Source: Siphonobacter curvatus (lineage in GTDB: Bacteria; Bacteroidota; Bacteroidia; Cytophagales; Spirosomataceae). Taken from it: DNA of 64,000 bases. Below the pieces are notes generated by a model, which did not search any database, had not been told where the DNA came from, and was given only the letters and a program-made list of their open reading frames with translations. This document shows positions 53,166 to 62,047 of the stretch, piece after piece; position 1 is the stretch's first letter, and every line of letters begins with the position of its first letter. Made by a program: the position numbers and the translations under genes. The stretch lies in the NCBI RefSeq assembly GCF_002943425.1, contig NZ_PTRA01000001.1, forward strand, positions 1,054,001 through 1,118,000, written 5' to 3'.

Positions 53166-54308
53166 TTACATCACCAGAAAATCCGTTCGAGTTTTAGCGA
53201 CCATCGCTACCACGTGCGAAATGGCTTCGGCAATGTTTTCTTCAGTAGTATAGCGTCCTAGACTAAACCGAACGGAGGCGTGAGCCAGGTCATCACTCAA
53301 ATCCATGGCTTTCAGTACGTGGGAGGGAAGCACCGAAGCCGAGGTACAGGCCGAACCATTCGATACGGCGATGCGGGTCAGATTAATCAACAACGCTTCG
53401 CCATCGACTGCTTCAAAAGCCAGATTGCTTACCTGAGGCAGACGGGAAATGCGGGAACCGTTCACCCGTGTACCCGGAATTTGTTGGAGCAGTTGCGTTT
53501 CGAGCTGATCCCGTAAGGCGGCCAGTCGTTCCGCTTCCTGGGTTAGCGTCTGCTGAGCCAGTTCAGCGGCTTTACCCAGGCCGACAATGCCCGGTACGTT
53601 TAGTGTACCGGAGCGGCGGCCCCGTTCGTGTCCACCACCGTGCATCTGAATATTCAGGGGTGTACCTTTCCGAACGTATAAGGCCCCGATACCTTTGGGA
53701 CCGTACAATTTATGAGCCGACAGACTGAGTAAATCAATGCCTTCAACCGATACGGGTAGTTTACCCACGGCCTGCGTCGCATCGCTATGAAAGAGTACGC
53801 CACGTTCGTTACAGATACGGGCCAGCTCGCGGATGGGCTGAATAACCCCCGTTTCATTGTTGGCCCACATAACCGATACCAGAGCGGTGTCGGGGCGTAG
53901 GGCATCGGAGACTTGCTGTGGCGTAATGAGTCCGTCAGTATCCGGAGCGAGGTACGTTACTTCGCCACCTAATTTTTCCAGATACGCACAGACATCCAGT
54001 ATTGCCTTGTGTTCGGTTTGTACCGTAATGAAATGTTTCTTTGAAGAGGCCTCGAATACGCCCGTCAGGGCCAGATTGTTGGATTCGGTAGCTCCGCTCG
54101 TGAAGACGATTTCCTTTTCCGTAGCACCCAGAATGCGGGCTACCTGCCGCCGGGCAATTTCGACGGCTTCGGCGGCTTCCCAACCGTAGAGGTGCGTACG
54201 GCTAGCAGCGTTACCAAACTGCTCGGTGAACCAGGGAAGCATCGTTTCCAGCACCCGGGAATCAACGGGCGTAGTCGCATTGTAGTCGAGGTAAATCGGA
54301 CGGTTCAT
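53166..54308 (-). CDS. Cysteine desulfurase (IscS/NifS type)
   Basis: PLP enzyme that takes sulfur from cysteine for Fe-S clusters and thio-modifications. 380 residues from the ATG complementary to 54306-54308; five upstream in-frame residues are unlikely. Motifs: PIYLDYNATTPVD at the N-terminus, TSGATESNNLAL, His100 in QTEHKAIL, the PLP lysine Lys200 in SAHKLYGPKG, and the persulfide loop NGSACTSASVLPSHVL with Cys321. The HGGGHERGRRSGTLNVP loop is standard. It belongs to the IscS/NifS class rather than SufS. No isc or suf scaffold gene is adjacent. Confidence 0.94.
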   Translation of the reverse strand: MNRPIYLDYNATTPVDSRVLETMLPWFTEQFGNAASRTHLYGWEAAEAVEIARRQVARILGATEKEIVFTSGATESNNLALTGVFEASSKKHFITVQTEHKAILDVCAYLEKLGGEVTYLAPDTDGLITPQQVSDALRPDTALVSVMWANNETGVIQPIRELARICNERGVLFHSDATQAVGKLPVSVEGIDLLSLSAHKLYGPKGIGALYVRKGTPLNIQMHGGGHERGRRSGTLNVPGIVGLGKAAELAQQTLTQEAERLAALRDQLETQLLQQIPGTRVNGSRISRLPQVSNLAFEAVDGEALLINLTRIAVSNGSACTSASVLPSHVLKAMDLSDDLAHASVRFSLGRYTTEENIAEAISHVVAMVAKTRTDFLVM

Positions 54309-54321
54309 AGCGATCGTTACC

Positions 54322-54352
54322 AAAAAAATCGCCCCAGCAGTACCGGGGCGAT
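54322..54352 (-). terminator. Terminator after ferrochelatase
   Basis: ATCGCCCC (54328-54335) and GGGGCGAT (54345-54352) form the stem; the A-run 54322-54328 gives the T-run on the minus strand. It lies only 14 bases upstream of the desulfurase start. Confidence 0.85.
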
Positions 54353-54371
54353 GCGTTGGTTAAGGGGTGTT

Positions 54372-55430
54372 TTAAACTTGTTTTTCGACTAAATCGGCGA
54401 GCAAATCAATGTACTGGGGGCTGTTATTAAGACTTTCCACCAGTTGCCAGTGCTGACCGCCGTTTTTCTCGAAAACTTCTTTGTATTCTTCACCGACTTC
54501 AATCGTCGTTTCCAGACAGTCGGCTACGAATGCGGGGCTAAAAGCCAATACATTTTTCTTCCCTTCTTTCGCCAGTTTCACGACCATATCTTCCGTATAC
54601 GGCTGAATCCAGGGCGTTTTGCCCAGGCGGCTCTGGAAGCTGGTCGCGTAGGTGCCTTCTTTCAGTCCCAGTTCCTGCACCAGCAATCGCGTTGTAGCAA
54701 AGCACTGAGCCCGGTAACAGTATTGATTACCGGAATGAAGACGGTCGCAGCAGTTATTCAACTGGCAGGTCGTACCCGTCGCATCTCCTTTCAGGATCTG
54801 CCGCTCCGGTACGCCGTGGTAGCTGAACAGGAAGAAATCATATTCCCGTTCCTGCATGTACTTTCGAGCGGCTCCGGCAAAAAACTCGACGAATTTCGGG
54901 TGATCGAAGAACGTATTGGTAAATGAAATTTCCGGAATCACCTGCCATTTACCCACAATGTCCATCACTTTTTCGTACACCGAACCCGTGGTGGCGGAGG
55001 CGTACTGTGGGAAAAAGGGAATGACGATAATTTTGCGTAAACCCGCTTTCTGAAAAGAATCCAGTCCGGCCTGAATGCTGGGGTTTTGGTACCGCATGGC
55101 CAGTTCGACCACGTAATCAGAGCCAAGTCGTTGCTGCAAGAGGGCTTTCACATCTTCGCCGTAGAACTTCAGCGGTGAACCCCGTTCTTCCCATAATTCC
55201 TGGTACACTTTAGCCGACTTCGGTGCCCGAAAGGGGGCAATGATCAAATTGACTAAAGCCCAGCGATTGGGAGTAGGAATATCAATAACCCGGCCATCCA
55301 TCAAAAACTCACGCAGGTATTTCCTCACGTCGGGTACGCTGGGACTATCGGGCGTGCCCAAGTTGACCAGCAGGATACCGGTTTTAAGTTTCTGAGTAGT
55401 GGGGACGGACGTTACTTCTAACACTTGCAT
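54372..55430 (-). CDS. hemH: Ferrochelatase
   Basis: Inserts Fe2+ into protoporphyrin IX, or coproporphyrin, at the end of haem synthesis. 352 residues from the ATG complementary to 55428-55430; the frame extends upstream, but family homology begins at KTGILLVNLGTPDSPSV. Other motifs: GSPLKFYGED, IPFFPQYASATTGSV, the catalytic FSYHGVPERQI and, near the C-terminus, NVLAFSPAFVADCLETTIEV. A cysteine-rich segment (CQLNNCCDR, then YCYRAQC) carries five Cys within about 25 residues, in the region where some bacterial enzymes bind a [2Fe-2S] cluster. It is adjacent to catalase and the desulfurase. Confidence 0.95.
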   Translation of the reverse strand: MQVLEVTSVPTTQKLKTGILLVNLGTPDSPSVPDVRKYLREFLMDGRVIDIPTPNRWALVNLIIAPFRAPKSAKVYQELWEERGSPLKFYGEDVKALLQQRLGSDYVVELAMRYQNPSIQAGLDSFQKAGLRKIIVIPFFPQYASATTGSVYEKVMDIVGKWQVIPEISFTNTFFDHPKFVEFFAGAARKYMQEREYDFFLFSYHGVPERQILKGDATGTTCQLNNCCDRLHSGNQYCYRAQCFATTRLLVQELGLKEGTYATSFQSRLGKTPWIQPYTEDMVVKLAKEGKKNVLAFSPAFVADCLETTIEVGEEYKEVFEKNGGQHWQLVESLNNSPQYIDLLADLVEKQV

Positions 55431-55544
55431 GGCTGGGGATCGACTATTAAGGTCAATCTGTAAAATAAAACGAATGACGTTTGCTCGTAAGCTTTCAACC
55501 CAACAAAGGTCGGAAATGTTTCCCAAAGCGTGGGAATGCATTGG

Positions 55545-55768
55545 GATGGTTTGTTTGGGTTTGACGTTTGATTGTTTGAGATTTTAAGTTTGATTGTTTA
55601 AAGTTGAGCATCGGAGAGACTACGGGTTGTCAAAGATGTACCTGCATCGAATCTGAAACCATTCAAACATTCTCAAATCTTAAATTTGAACCTTTAAACA
55701 CTTAAACTTGAAACCATCAAACCTCAAACCTTTTTAAACCTCAAACGATCAAACCCAACTCAAACCAA
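55545..55768. repeat. GT-rich/AC-rich bipartite spacer (locus C)
   Basis: Plus strand 55545-55606 is GT-rich (GTTTGGGTTTGACGTTTGAT, TTTAAGTTTGATTG). From 55651 to 55768 it is AC-rich (CAAACCTCAAACC, TCAAACGATCAAACCCAACT). Read along the minus-strand genes, the GT words begin at the katA stop codon and the AC words precede hemH. Many short stretches are mutually complementary. No coding frame. Confidence 0.75.
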
Positions 55769-57265
55769 CTACGCCGTCTCGTGCTTACGGGGCATGGCAG
55801 CTTCTACGTTTACGCCCAGACCCTGAGCAATCCGCATACCCAGCCCAATGTCGGCCCGGAAGAAATGGCACAACTGGCGGTTGATGATTTCGTCCCGACG
55901 AGGACCATCTACACCACCGAGGGCACCGATAATCGTTTCTACCAAATGAGCTTTCTGCTCCTCGTTCAGTACGTTGCGGTACAGGTTGCCCGGCTGTGTA
56001 TAATGATCGTTTTCACCTTCGGCGTTGCGGTCGTACCAGTCAGCTACGTTGGAATCCAGTTCCCAGGCGGGTTCGCGGTAGGATTGATCAGCAACAGTAT
56101 TATCAAACGAATTAGGGAAGTAGTTGGGGTTACGTCCACCATTACCATCCACCCGCATCTGACCATCGCGTTGGTAATTGTTGGTGGCGTAGGGACAACG
56201 GTTGACCGGAATTTGCTCGTAGTTACCACCTAAACGGTACCGCTGAGCGTCCGGGTACGAAAGCAAACGACCCTGTAACATTTTGTCGGGCGAATAACCG
56301 ATACCGTCAATCACGTGAGCAGGAGCAAAAGCGGCCTGTTCTACGTCCTGGAAGTAATTATTAGGGTTTTGGTTCAGTTCAATTTCACCGACTTCAATGA
56401 GTGGGTAATCGGCGTGAGGCCATACTTTCGTTAGATCAAAGGGATTCCAGTGGTACGTTTTCGATTCCGCTTCGGGCATGATTTGTACCATCATTTTCCA
56501 CTTCGGGAAATCACCTTTGTCGATGTGTTCGAGCAAATCACGCTGGGCAAAATCCATATCCTTTGACTTCATGGCATCCGCTTCGGCCGCCGTGAAGTTT
56601 TTGATGCCCTGCTGCGTGATGAAGTGGAATTTGACGTAGAAACGCTCATTCTCCTGGTTGATGAACGAAAACGTATGGCTACCAAAGCCGTGCATGTGGC
56701 GGTATCCGTAAGGCGTTCCGCGATCGGACATCAGGATCATCACCTGATGCAACGACTCCGGATTAAGCGACCAGAAATCCCACATCATCGTGGCCGATTT
56801 CATGTTGGTGTACGGATCGCGTTTCTGCGTATGAATGAAATCGCTGAATTTCTTGGGATCCTTGATGAAGAATACGGGCGTATTATTACCGACTAAATCC
56901 CAGTTGCCATCTTCGGTATAGAATTTCAGGGCAAAGCCACGCGGATCGCGTTCGGTATCGGCCGAGCCTTTTTCGCCGCCTACGGTCGAGAAACGCAAAA
57001 ACAAATGCGTTTGCTTGCCGATTTCACTGAACAGCTTGGCCCGGGTATATTTTGTAATGTCGTTTGTAACGGTGAAGGTACCAAATGCTCCGGAGCCTTT
57101 GGCGTGTACCACGCGTTCGGGAATACGCTCCCGATTGAAGTGGGCCATTTTCTCATGCAGAATGTAATCCTGCAACAATAGCGGGCCACGAGGGCCTACA
57201 CTTTGGCTATTTTCGTGTTCGGCGTAAGGACGGCCGGATGCGGTAGTCAGCTTGTTTTGTTCCAT
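55769..57265 (-). CDS. katA: Catalase, clade-3-like small-subunit haem catalase
   Basis: Decomposes H2O2. 498 residues, the small-subunit monofunctional type. Motifs: the distal-haem region RERIPERVVHAKGSGAFG with the catalytic His, NNTPVFFIKDPKKFSDFIH with the distal Asn, and the proximal tyrosine in GRLLSYPDAQRYRLGGNY. NADPH-site residues around PYATNN and YRNVLNEEQK are also typical. It carries a promoter with good boxes about 60 bases upstream. Near the haem-making hemH. Confidence 0.97.
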   Translation of the reverse strand: MEQNKLTTASGRPYAEHENSQSVGPRGPLLLQDYILHEKMAHFNRERIPERVVHAKGSGAFGTFTVTNDITKYTRAKLFSEIGKQTHLFLRFSTVGGEKGSADTERDPRGFALKFYTEDGNWDLVGNNTPVFFIKDPKKFSDFIHTQKRDPYTNMKSATMMWDFWSLNPESLHQVMILMSDRGTPYGYRHMHGFGSHTFSFINQENERFYVKFHFITQQGIKNFTAAEADAMKSKDMDFAQRDLLEHIDKGDFPKWKMMVQIMPEAESKTYHWNPFDLTKVWPHADYPLIEVGEIELNQNPNNYFQDVEQAAFAPAHVIDGIGYSPDKMLQGRLLSYPDAQRYRLGGNYEQIPVNRCPYATNNYQRDGQMRVDGNGGRNPNYFPNSFDNTVADQSYREPAWELDSNVADWYDRNAEGENDHYTQPGNLYRNVLNEEQKAHLVETIIGALGGVDGPRRDEIINRQLCHFFRADIGLGMRIAQGLGVNVEAAMPRKHETA

Positions 57266-57316
57266 GGGGATAAAGGTTGCTTAGTAGGAAAGAGTTGCTC
57301 TTTCGTAGAACCGGAA

Positions 57317-57347
57317 CAAAAGTAGAAGTCTGATTTATATAAGTAAA
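57317..57347 (-). promoter_or_regulatory. Promoter of katA
   Basis: On the minus strand TTTA (57347-57344), 19 bases, then TACTTTTG (57324-57317), a full -7 match and a one-base-off -33 box. The leader would be about 45 bases. No OxyR site was recognised. Confidence 0.6.
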
Positions 57348-57600
57348 ATCAATGTTTTTGATAAGTTATAGTTAAAATTTATAATGTGGTTGATGGGTAT
57401 TCATTATCAATGTATTGCTTATTTAAGAAGTGATCGTCTCGTTAGATGCTTCTCTTATCGTTATTCACCTAGACTGAATTTGGTACCTTGTACATGGCTG
57501 TTCCGTTGCTTACAAGCGAGAGAAGTTTTCATTTTCTAACAGGAATTGGTTACTGGTTTTAGCGAGTTGGTATAGTAGACTGCATAAAAACCGGGCCCCG

Positions 57601-57823
57601 TCCTATCACATTCCATGTCAGACTTAAGCCGCCTACCATTCCATAGTGGATCCCTCGGCAATGCGGTGGCTTAGAGCAAGAGGAGGTCAGCAGCGGGCGT
57701 GCCGGCATGGAATGCATACGGACTATAAAGACCAGCCGTGCTTGCGGGACGAAATAGTAACTGATTGTTAGTAAACTTCAGTATGGAATGCATACGACCT
57801 AAAAGACTAGCCGTGTGATAGGA
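57601..57823. repeat. 223-bp structured element with terminal and internal inverted repeats
   Basis: Ends are TCCTATCACA (57601-57610) and its exact complement (57814-57823). Inside, CATTCCATG (57609-57617) is complementary to 57706-57714, and CATTCCATA (57637-57645) to 57782-57790. Two copies of an approximately 38-base direct repeat begin at 57706 and 57782 (ATGGAATGCATACG, then AAAGA and AGCCGTG). AAGCCGCC and GGTGGCTT form a further imperfect stem. It lies in a 602-base gene-free stretch (57266-57867). Possibly a MITE-like remnant. Confidence 0.6.
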
Positions 57824-57867
57824 AATGGAGCATCAAATAATCACAATATAAAGAAGAATCAATACGC

Positions 57868-58956
57868 TTAGCTAACCATCCACAGCCGCCAGATACCCGA
57901 TAAAACGACCAAAATCAAAGCTGCAGGCGTCAGTACTTTCCAGCCCAGGTACATGAGTTGATCGACTCGGAGGCGAGGATAGGTCCAGCGTACCCAGATC
58001 TGAACTAGAATCAGTACGGCTGCTTTGGCCAGAATCCAGAACATCCCCGTACAATTTCCCCAGAAGGTGCCGGGTTGACCGGAGGTCCAGTCGGCCAGTC
58101 GTACTGGGCCGATGTTGGGTAGGGGCGTATTCCAGCTGCCCAGAAACAGCACGGCTCCCAGCATACTCACCAGCATCATCATGGCGTACTCACTCAGGAA
58201 AACCAGTGCCCAGCGAAAACCGGAATATTCCGTGTGGAAACCGCCCACAAGTTCCGATTCCGCTTCGGGTAAATCGAAGGGAGCCCGGTTACATTCGGCC
58301 AGTGAAGCAATGAAATAAATGATGAAAACAACGAAGAATAAAGGCATCCGGAATATGTTCCAGCTCAGGAAGCCACCGTTGGTGGTTACGTCCATTCCCC
58401 AGCTTTTAATCCCCAGAAAATATACGGGTTCGGGGGAATAAATGCCTTGTTGAAAACTCATTTCCTGTAAGTCCAGACTCTGATTAATCATGACCACGCA
58501 GAGGATGGATAAACCCAGCGGAATTTCGTAGCTGACAATCTGAGCAACCGAACGAATGGCTCCGAATAAAGAATACTTATTGTTAGAAGCCCAGCCCGCC
58601 ATCAGAATACCCAATACATCCAGGGAAACGATGGCCAGTAACCAGAAAACACCCACCGATGTAGCTGAGCCAATCCAATCGGGACTGAGCGGCAATACCG
58701 CGTAGCCCAAATACGCAGCCAGGTAAATCAGGCAGGGAGCTACCAGATACAGCCAGCGATCGGCCAGTTTCGGAACAATATCTTCTTTCTGTAAAAGCTT
58801 CAGCAAATCAGCGAATAATTGCAGCAATCCGTAGGGACCTACTTCGGTGGGGCCAAGCCGGTCCTGAATGAAGCCGGAAATTTTACGCTCGGCGTATACG
58901 CCCACGACTACCGTAGCCAGAGTAAGGGCAAGACAGATCAGTAATGCAGGAAGCAA
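57868..58956 (-). CDS. nuoH: NADH-quinone oxidoreductase subunit H
   Basis: Membrane subunit of respiratory complex I that forms the quinone tunnel. 362 residues with eight TM helices. Conserved stretches: ERKISGFIQDRLGPTEVGP near the N-terminus, GWASNNKYSLFGAIRSVAQI, ISYE-type VSYEIPLGLSIL and LAECNRAPFDLPEAESELVG. The best start is a TTG complementary to 58954-58956; no ATG or GTG lies upstream in frame before a stop. No other nuo gene is beside it, so complex I is encoded in scattered pieces or this is an extra copy. Confidence 0.93.
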   Translation of the reverse strand: MLPALLICLALTLATVVVGVYAERKISGFIQDRLGPTEVGPYGLLQLFADLLKLLQKEDIVPKLADRWLYLVAPCLIYLAAYLGYAVLPLSPDWIGSATSVGVFWLLAIVSLDVLGILMAGWASNNKYSLFGAIRSVAQIVSYEIPLGLSILCVVMINQSLDLQEMSFQQGIYSPEPVYFLGIKSWGMDVTTNGGFLSWNIFRMPLFFVVFIIYFIASLAECNRAPFDLPEAESELVGGFHTEYSGFRWALVFLSEYAMMMLVSMLGAVLFLGSWNTPLPNIGPVRLADWTSGQPGTFWGNCTGMFWILAKAAVLILVQIWVRWTYPRLRVDQLMYLGWKVLTPAALILVVLSGIWRLWMVS

Positions 58957-59049
58957 AACGGTACAAATTTTGGGTGTAAGGCGACCGGATGGGCCGCTTT
59001 CGTCCGCAAATCTACTTCCTCTCGTTCATTTAATATTTAGAATGAAACT

Positions 59050-59080
59050 AAAAAAGGCCACTTTCTTGTGAGAAGTGGCC
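59050..59080 (-). terminator. Terminator after the lipoprotein gene
   Basis: GGCCACTT (59056-59063) pairs with AAGTGGCC (59073-59080). The A-run before it gives the minus-strand T-run. Confidence 0.85.
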
Positions 59081-59106
59081 TGCCAATGGAATCGGTAAAG
59101 CGAGGC

Positions 59107-59709
59107 TTACTGTACTTTTTTGAATACAATTTCTTTGACGCCTCTGTTCAGGCCTTTCCAAACCATCAAGGGAGCCTTGGGTTGTACCTGAAAAGAAAAG
59201 TTGTCTCCGACAACGCCCAGGTCTTTCAGCAGTCGTTCTTCTTCCTCGGGGATGTGCATACCGTCTGGAAAACTGTAGTCAAAAAAGAAGAAGGCCTGAG
59301 GACCTTGCGAGCGGAATAAATAGTCAGGGTTTACCAGTAAGCTAAAGTAAACCGGATAGGTTTTATTCTTCAGAGTAATGGTTCCTTCAAATTCGGGGTG
59401 CTTTGCTTGGACGGGCTTGTACCGGGCCCTGGTAGCCGGGTAGAGCTTGAGCGTAGCAAAATCTTTAAAAACGGTGTCTTTCCGGATGCCTAAGGGCTGG
59501 GCTCCGTAAATTTTCGTTGCATTGATGTGAAGCTCCTGAAGTACCCACGTGCCAACCGCTTGGGCGGCGGTTTCTTTTATAATCTCCACCGTTCGTTTTT
59601 CAATATCAATTTTGGCCGGGACCTCTTCTCCAGGACGAGTTCCGTCTTCACCCTTTTTACACTGCGTCAATAGCAGGCAGGACAGGGCAAGCAGATATAG
59701 TTTTTTCAT
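59107..59709 (-). CDS. Putative lipoprotein of unknown function
   Basis: 200 residues. The type II signal peptide MKKLYLLALSCLLLTQCKKG has a lipobox ending at Cys17, so Lgt (encoded at 32.9 kb) would modify it. Mature part: a short charged linker, an amphipathic helix (RTVEIIKETAAQAVGTWVLQ), then beta-rich sequence with FEGTITLKNKTYPVYFSLLV and FFFFDYSFPDGMHIPEEEER. The WxLxE(L)...-type start of the mature domain recalls lipocalin-like Bacteroidota lipoproteins, but I cannot assign it. Between terminators, so monocistronic. Confidence 0.75.
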   Translation of the reverse strand: MKKLYLLALSCLLLTQCKKGEDGTRPGEEVPAKIDIEKRTVEIIKETAAQAVGTWVLQELHINATKIYGAQPLGIRKDTVFKDFATLKLYPATRARYKPVQAKHPEFEGTITLKNKTYPVYFSLLVNPDYLFRSQGPQAFFFFDYSFPDGMHIPEEEERLLKDLGVVGDNFSFQVQPKAPLMVWKGLNRGVKEIVFKKVQ

Positions 59710-59872
59710 GTACGTAGTGTTAGAAGGTTTACGCCAGTCCAGAGAGCAGGCGGCTCAAAAATAGCCCAAAGCCACGTAGTGAAAGCAGGTCAAAACTTAA
59801 GAAGTGTCAAATTTATAATTTGATAATGAAGGTACTGCGGGTATTACTCCGCTCGAAAAGAGGTCAGAAAAC

Positions 59873-59908
59873 AAAAAAGGCCGTCTCTGTGAAGAAACGG
59901 CCTTTTTT
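59873..59908 (-). terminator. Terminator after asnS
   Basis: GGCCGT (59879-59884) pairs with ACGGCC (59897-59902) around a 12-base loop, flanked by A- and T-runs. Confidence 0.85.
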
Positions 59909-59923
59909 AAGGATTGGCTCAGA

Positions 59924-61378
59924 CTAAAACTCAGCTGATTTCGGATACCGGGGGAAGGGAATCACATCCCGAATGTTACCCATACCCGTTACGAACTGAA
60001 TCAGCCGCTCGAAGCCCAGACCAAAGCCCGAGTGCGGAGCCGAGCCGAAACGACGCGTATCCAGGAACCAGTCCATGCTTTCGGGTTCAATACCGACTTC
60101 TTTCATCCGGGCTACGAGTTTTTCCAGGTTGTCTTCCCGCTGGCTACCGCCGATCATCTCGCCGATACCGGGGAACAATACGTCCATGGCCCGTACCGTA
60201 GGTCCTTTGTCTTCCGGACGATCCACTTCCTGCTTCATGTAGAAGGCCTTGATTGCCCGGGGGTAGTGCGTCAGGATTACCGGTTTTTTGAAGTGTTTTT
60301 CGACGAGATAACGCTCGTGCTCGCTTTGCAGGTCGATGCCCCATTCCACCGGATATTGGAATTTCTTCTCCTTGTGCGGTTTTGACTGAAGCAGGATCTC
60401 GATGGCCTGCGTATACGTCAGACGCTCGAAATCGTTATCGATGACAAACTGGAGTTTTTCCAGCAAGGGCATGGGGCTACGCTCGTTCTGGGGTTTGTTT
60501 TTCTCTTCTTCGAGTAAACGTTTTTCCAGAAAAGCCAGATCTTCGACACAGTTATCGAGGGCGTACTTGATCACGTACTGAACGAAATCTTCCGCCAGAT
60601 CCATGTTATCGTACAGATCGAAGAAGGCCATTTCGGGCTCAATCATCCAGAACTCCGCCAGGTGACGTGTCGTGTTGGAGTTTTCGGCCCGGAAGGTTGG
60701 TCCAAACGTATAAATTTTACCCAGAGCCAGAGCGGCCAGCTCGCCTTCCAATTGACCGGATACCGTCAGATTAGTCTCTTTGCCGAAGAAATCTTCTTTA
60801 TAGTTGATCGAACCGTCCTCGTTCAGGGGTGGATTCTTGGGGTCAAGCGTTGATACGCGGAACATTTCACCGGCACCTTCGGCGTCAGAACCCGTAATGA
60901 TGGGGGAGTTCCAGTAGAAAAATCCGTTATCGCTAAAAAACTTATGTACCGCAAAAGCCAGGGCATGACGCACACGGAATACCGCCGAAAACGTATTGGT
61001 ACGGGGCCGTAAATGAGCAATTTCCCGCAAAAATTCCAGCGAGTGGCGTTTAGGTTGCAGCGGGTACGCGTCCGGATCAGCGGTACCGTATACCTCGATG
61101 GACGTAACTTTCAATTCTACCGTCTGGCCCGCTCCCTGCGAATCGACGAGAATACCCGTAGCAGCAATGGCGGCACCCGTGGTTACGAGTTTAAGAATAT
61201 CTTCCGGAATCACGCCCGCCTCCGCTACGACCTGCAGGTTATTAATGGTCGAGCCGTCGTTCAGAGCAATAAAATTGACATTCTTGCTTTCCCGTTTGGT
61301 GCGAACCCATCCCTGAACCGTAAGCGTCTGATCCACAAAACCGTGGTGACGGAGGTAATCTTTAATTTGATATTTCAT
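59924..61378 (-). CDS. asnS: Asparagine--tRNA ligase
   Basis: Charges tRNA-Asn with asparagine. 484 residues from the ATG complementary to 61376-61378 ([20 protein letters not shown]); a longer in-frame start is rejected because the anticodon-binding OB domain begins here ([20 protein letters not shown]). The class II catalytic core shows motif 2 [20 protein letters not shown] and motif 3 [25 protein letters not shown] and the IGGSQRE segment are specific to Asn/Asp enzymes. Divergent from the sigma-factor operon. Confidence 0.97.
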   Translation of the reverse strand: MKYQIKDYLRHHGFVDQTLTVQGWVRTKRESKNVNFIALNDGSTINNLQVVAEAGVIPEDILKLVTTGAAIAATGILVDSQGAGQTVELKVTSIEVYGTADPDAYPLQPKRHSLEFLREIAHLRPRTNTFSAVFRVRHALAFAVHKFFSDNGFFYWNSPIITGSDAEGAGEMFRVSTLDPKNPPLNEDGSINYKEDFFGKETNLTVSGQLEGELAALALGKIYTFGPTFRAENSNTTRHLAEFWMIEPEMAFFDLYDNMDLAEDFVQYVIKYALDNCVEDLAFLEKRLLEEEKNKPQNERSPMPLLEKLQFVIDNDFERLTYTQAIEILLQSKPHKEKKFQYPVEWGIDLQSEHERYLVEKHFKKPVILTHYPRAIKAFYMKQEVDRPEDKGPTVRAMDVLFPGIGEMIGGSQREDNLEKLVARMKEVGIEPESMDWFLDTRRFGSAPHSGFGLGFERLIQFVTGMGNIRDVIPFPRYPKSAEF

Positions 61379-61521
61379 GATAAACTGCGATGAGTGACGG
61401 CAGATCCGTCGATAGAATAGATTCGCGAAATTAGCTACTTCCGCGTACTCGCCGAAAAAAAATCCGGTACACAACCAACCTTTCTGTAAAACCGGACCTC
61501 TTTTGTGCAGAAAATGCCCGT

Positions 61522-62043
61522 ATGGACCACCTTCCTGACCTGATTCAAGCCTGTCTCCAGCACGATCGCATCGCTCAGCGGAAGTTGTACGATCGGTATA
61601 AGAAACCTATGTACTCGCTGGCGTACCGCATGACGGGCGACTTTGATACGGCTCAGGATGTGTTACAGGAAGCATTCATCGACATGTTTCGACATTTGTC
61701 GGATTTTCGGGGCGAGGCAACGTTTGGTCGCTGGTTCAAGACAATCGTGATTCGAAAAGCCTACCGACACATCGAAAACCGCAAGCTCTGGAGTACGGAA
61801 ATTCCGGAAGAACTGGTATCCGATACAGGGTACGCAGGCGTTGAGGCCGCTCACCTCGAAAAGGCTCTGCTGAGTTTACCGGAAGGTTGCCGAACCGTGT
61901 TTCTGATGATTGAAGTGGAGGGCTACTCGCACCGTGAAGTGGCGGAGGTGCTGGGCGTGACGGAAGGTACTTCCAAATCACAACTACACGCGGCCAAGCA
62001 GAAATTACGGAAACTATTACAATCACCCGCCTTACTCAGTTAA
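61522..62043 (+). CDS. ECF-type RNA polymerase sigma factor
   Basis: 173 residues. Sigma region 2 is [20 protein letters not shown] and [21 protein letters not shown]. Region 4 is [20 protein letters not shown] followed by the [23 protein letters not shown] and [11 protein letters not shown]. Region 1.1 and region 3 are absent, as in ECF factors. First gene of an operon whose next gene begins 4 bases after its stop and looks like its membrane anti-sigma partner. It probably controls its own operon. Confidence 0.93.
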   Translation: MDHLPDLIQACLQHDRIAQRKLYDRYKKPMYSLAYRMTGDFDTAQDVLQEAFIDMFRHLSDFRGEATFGRWFKTIVIRKAYRHIENRKLWSTEIPEELVSDTGYAGVEAAHLEKALLSLPEGCRTVFLMIEVEGYSHREVAEVLGVTEGTSKSQLHAAKQKLRKLLQSPALLS

Positions 62044-62047
62044 ACGT

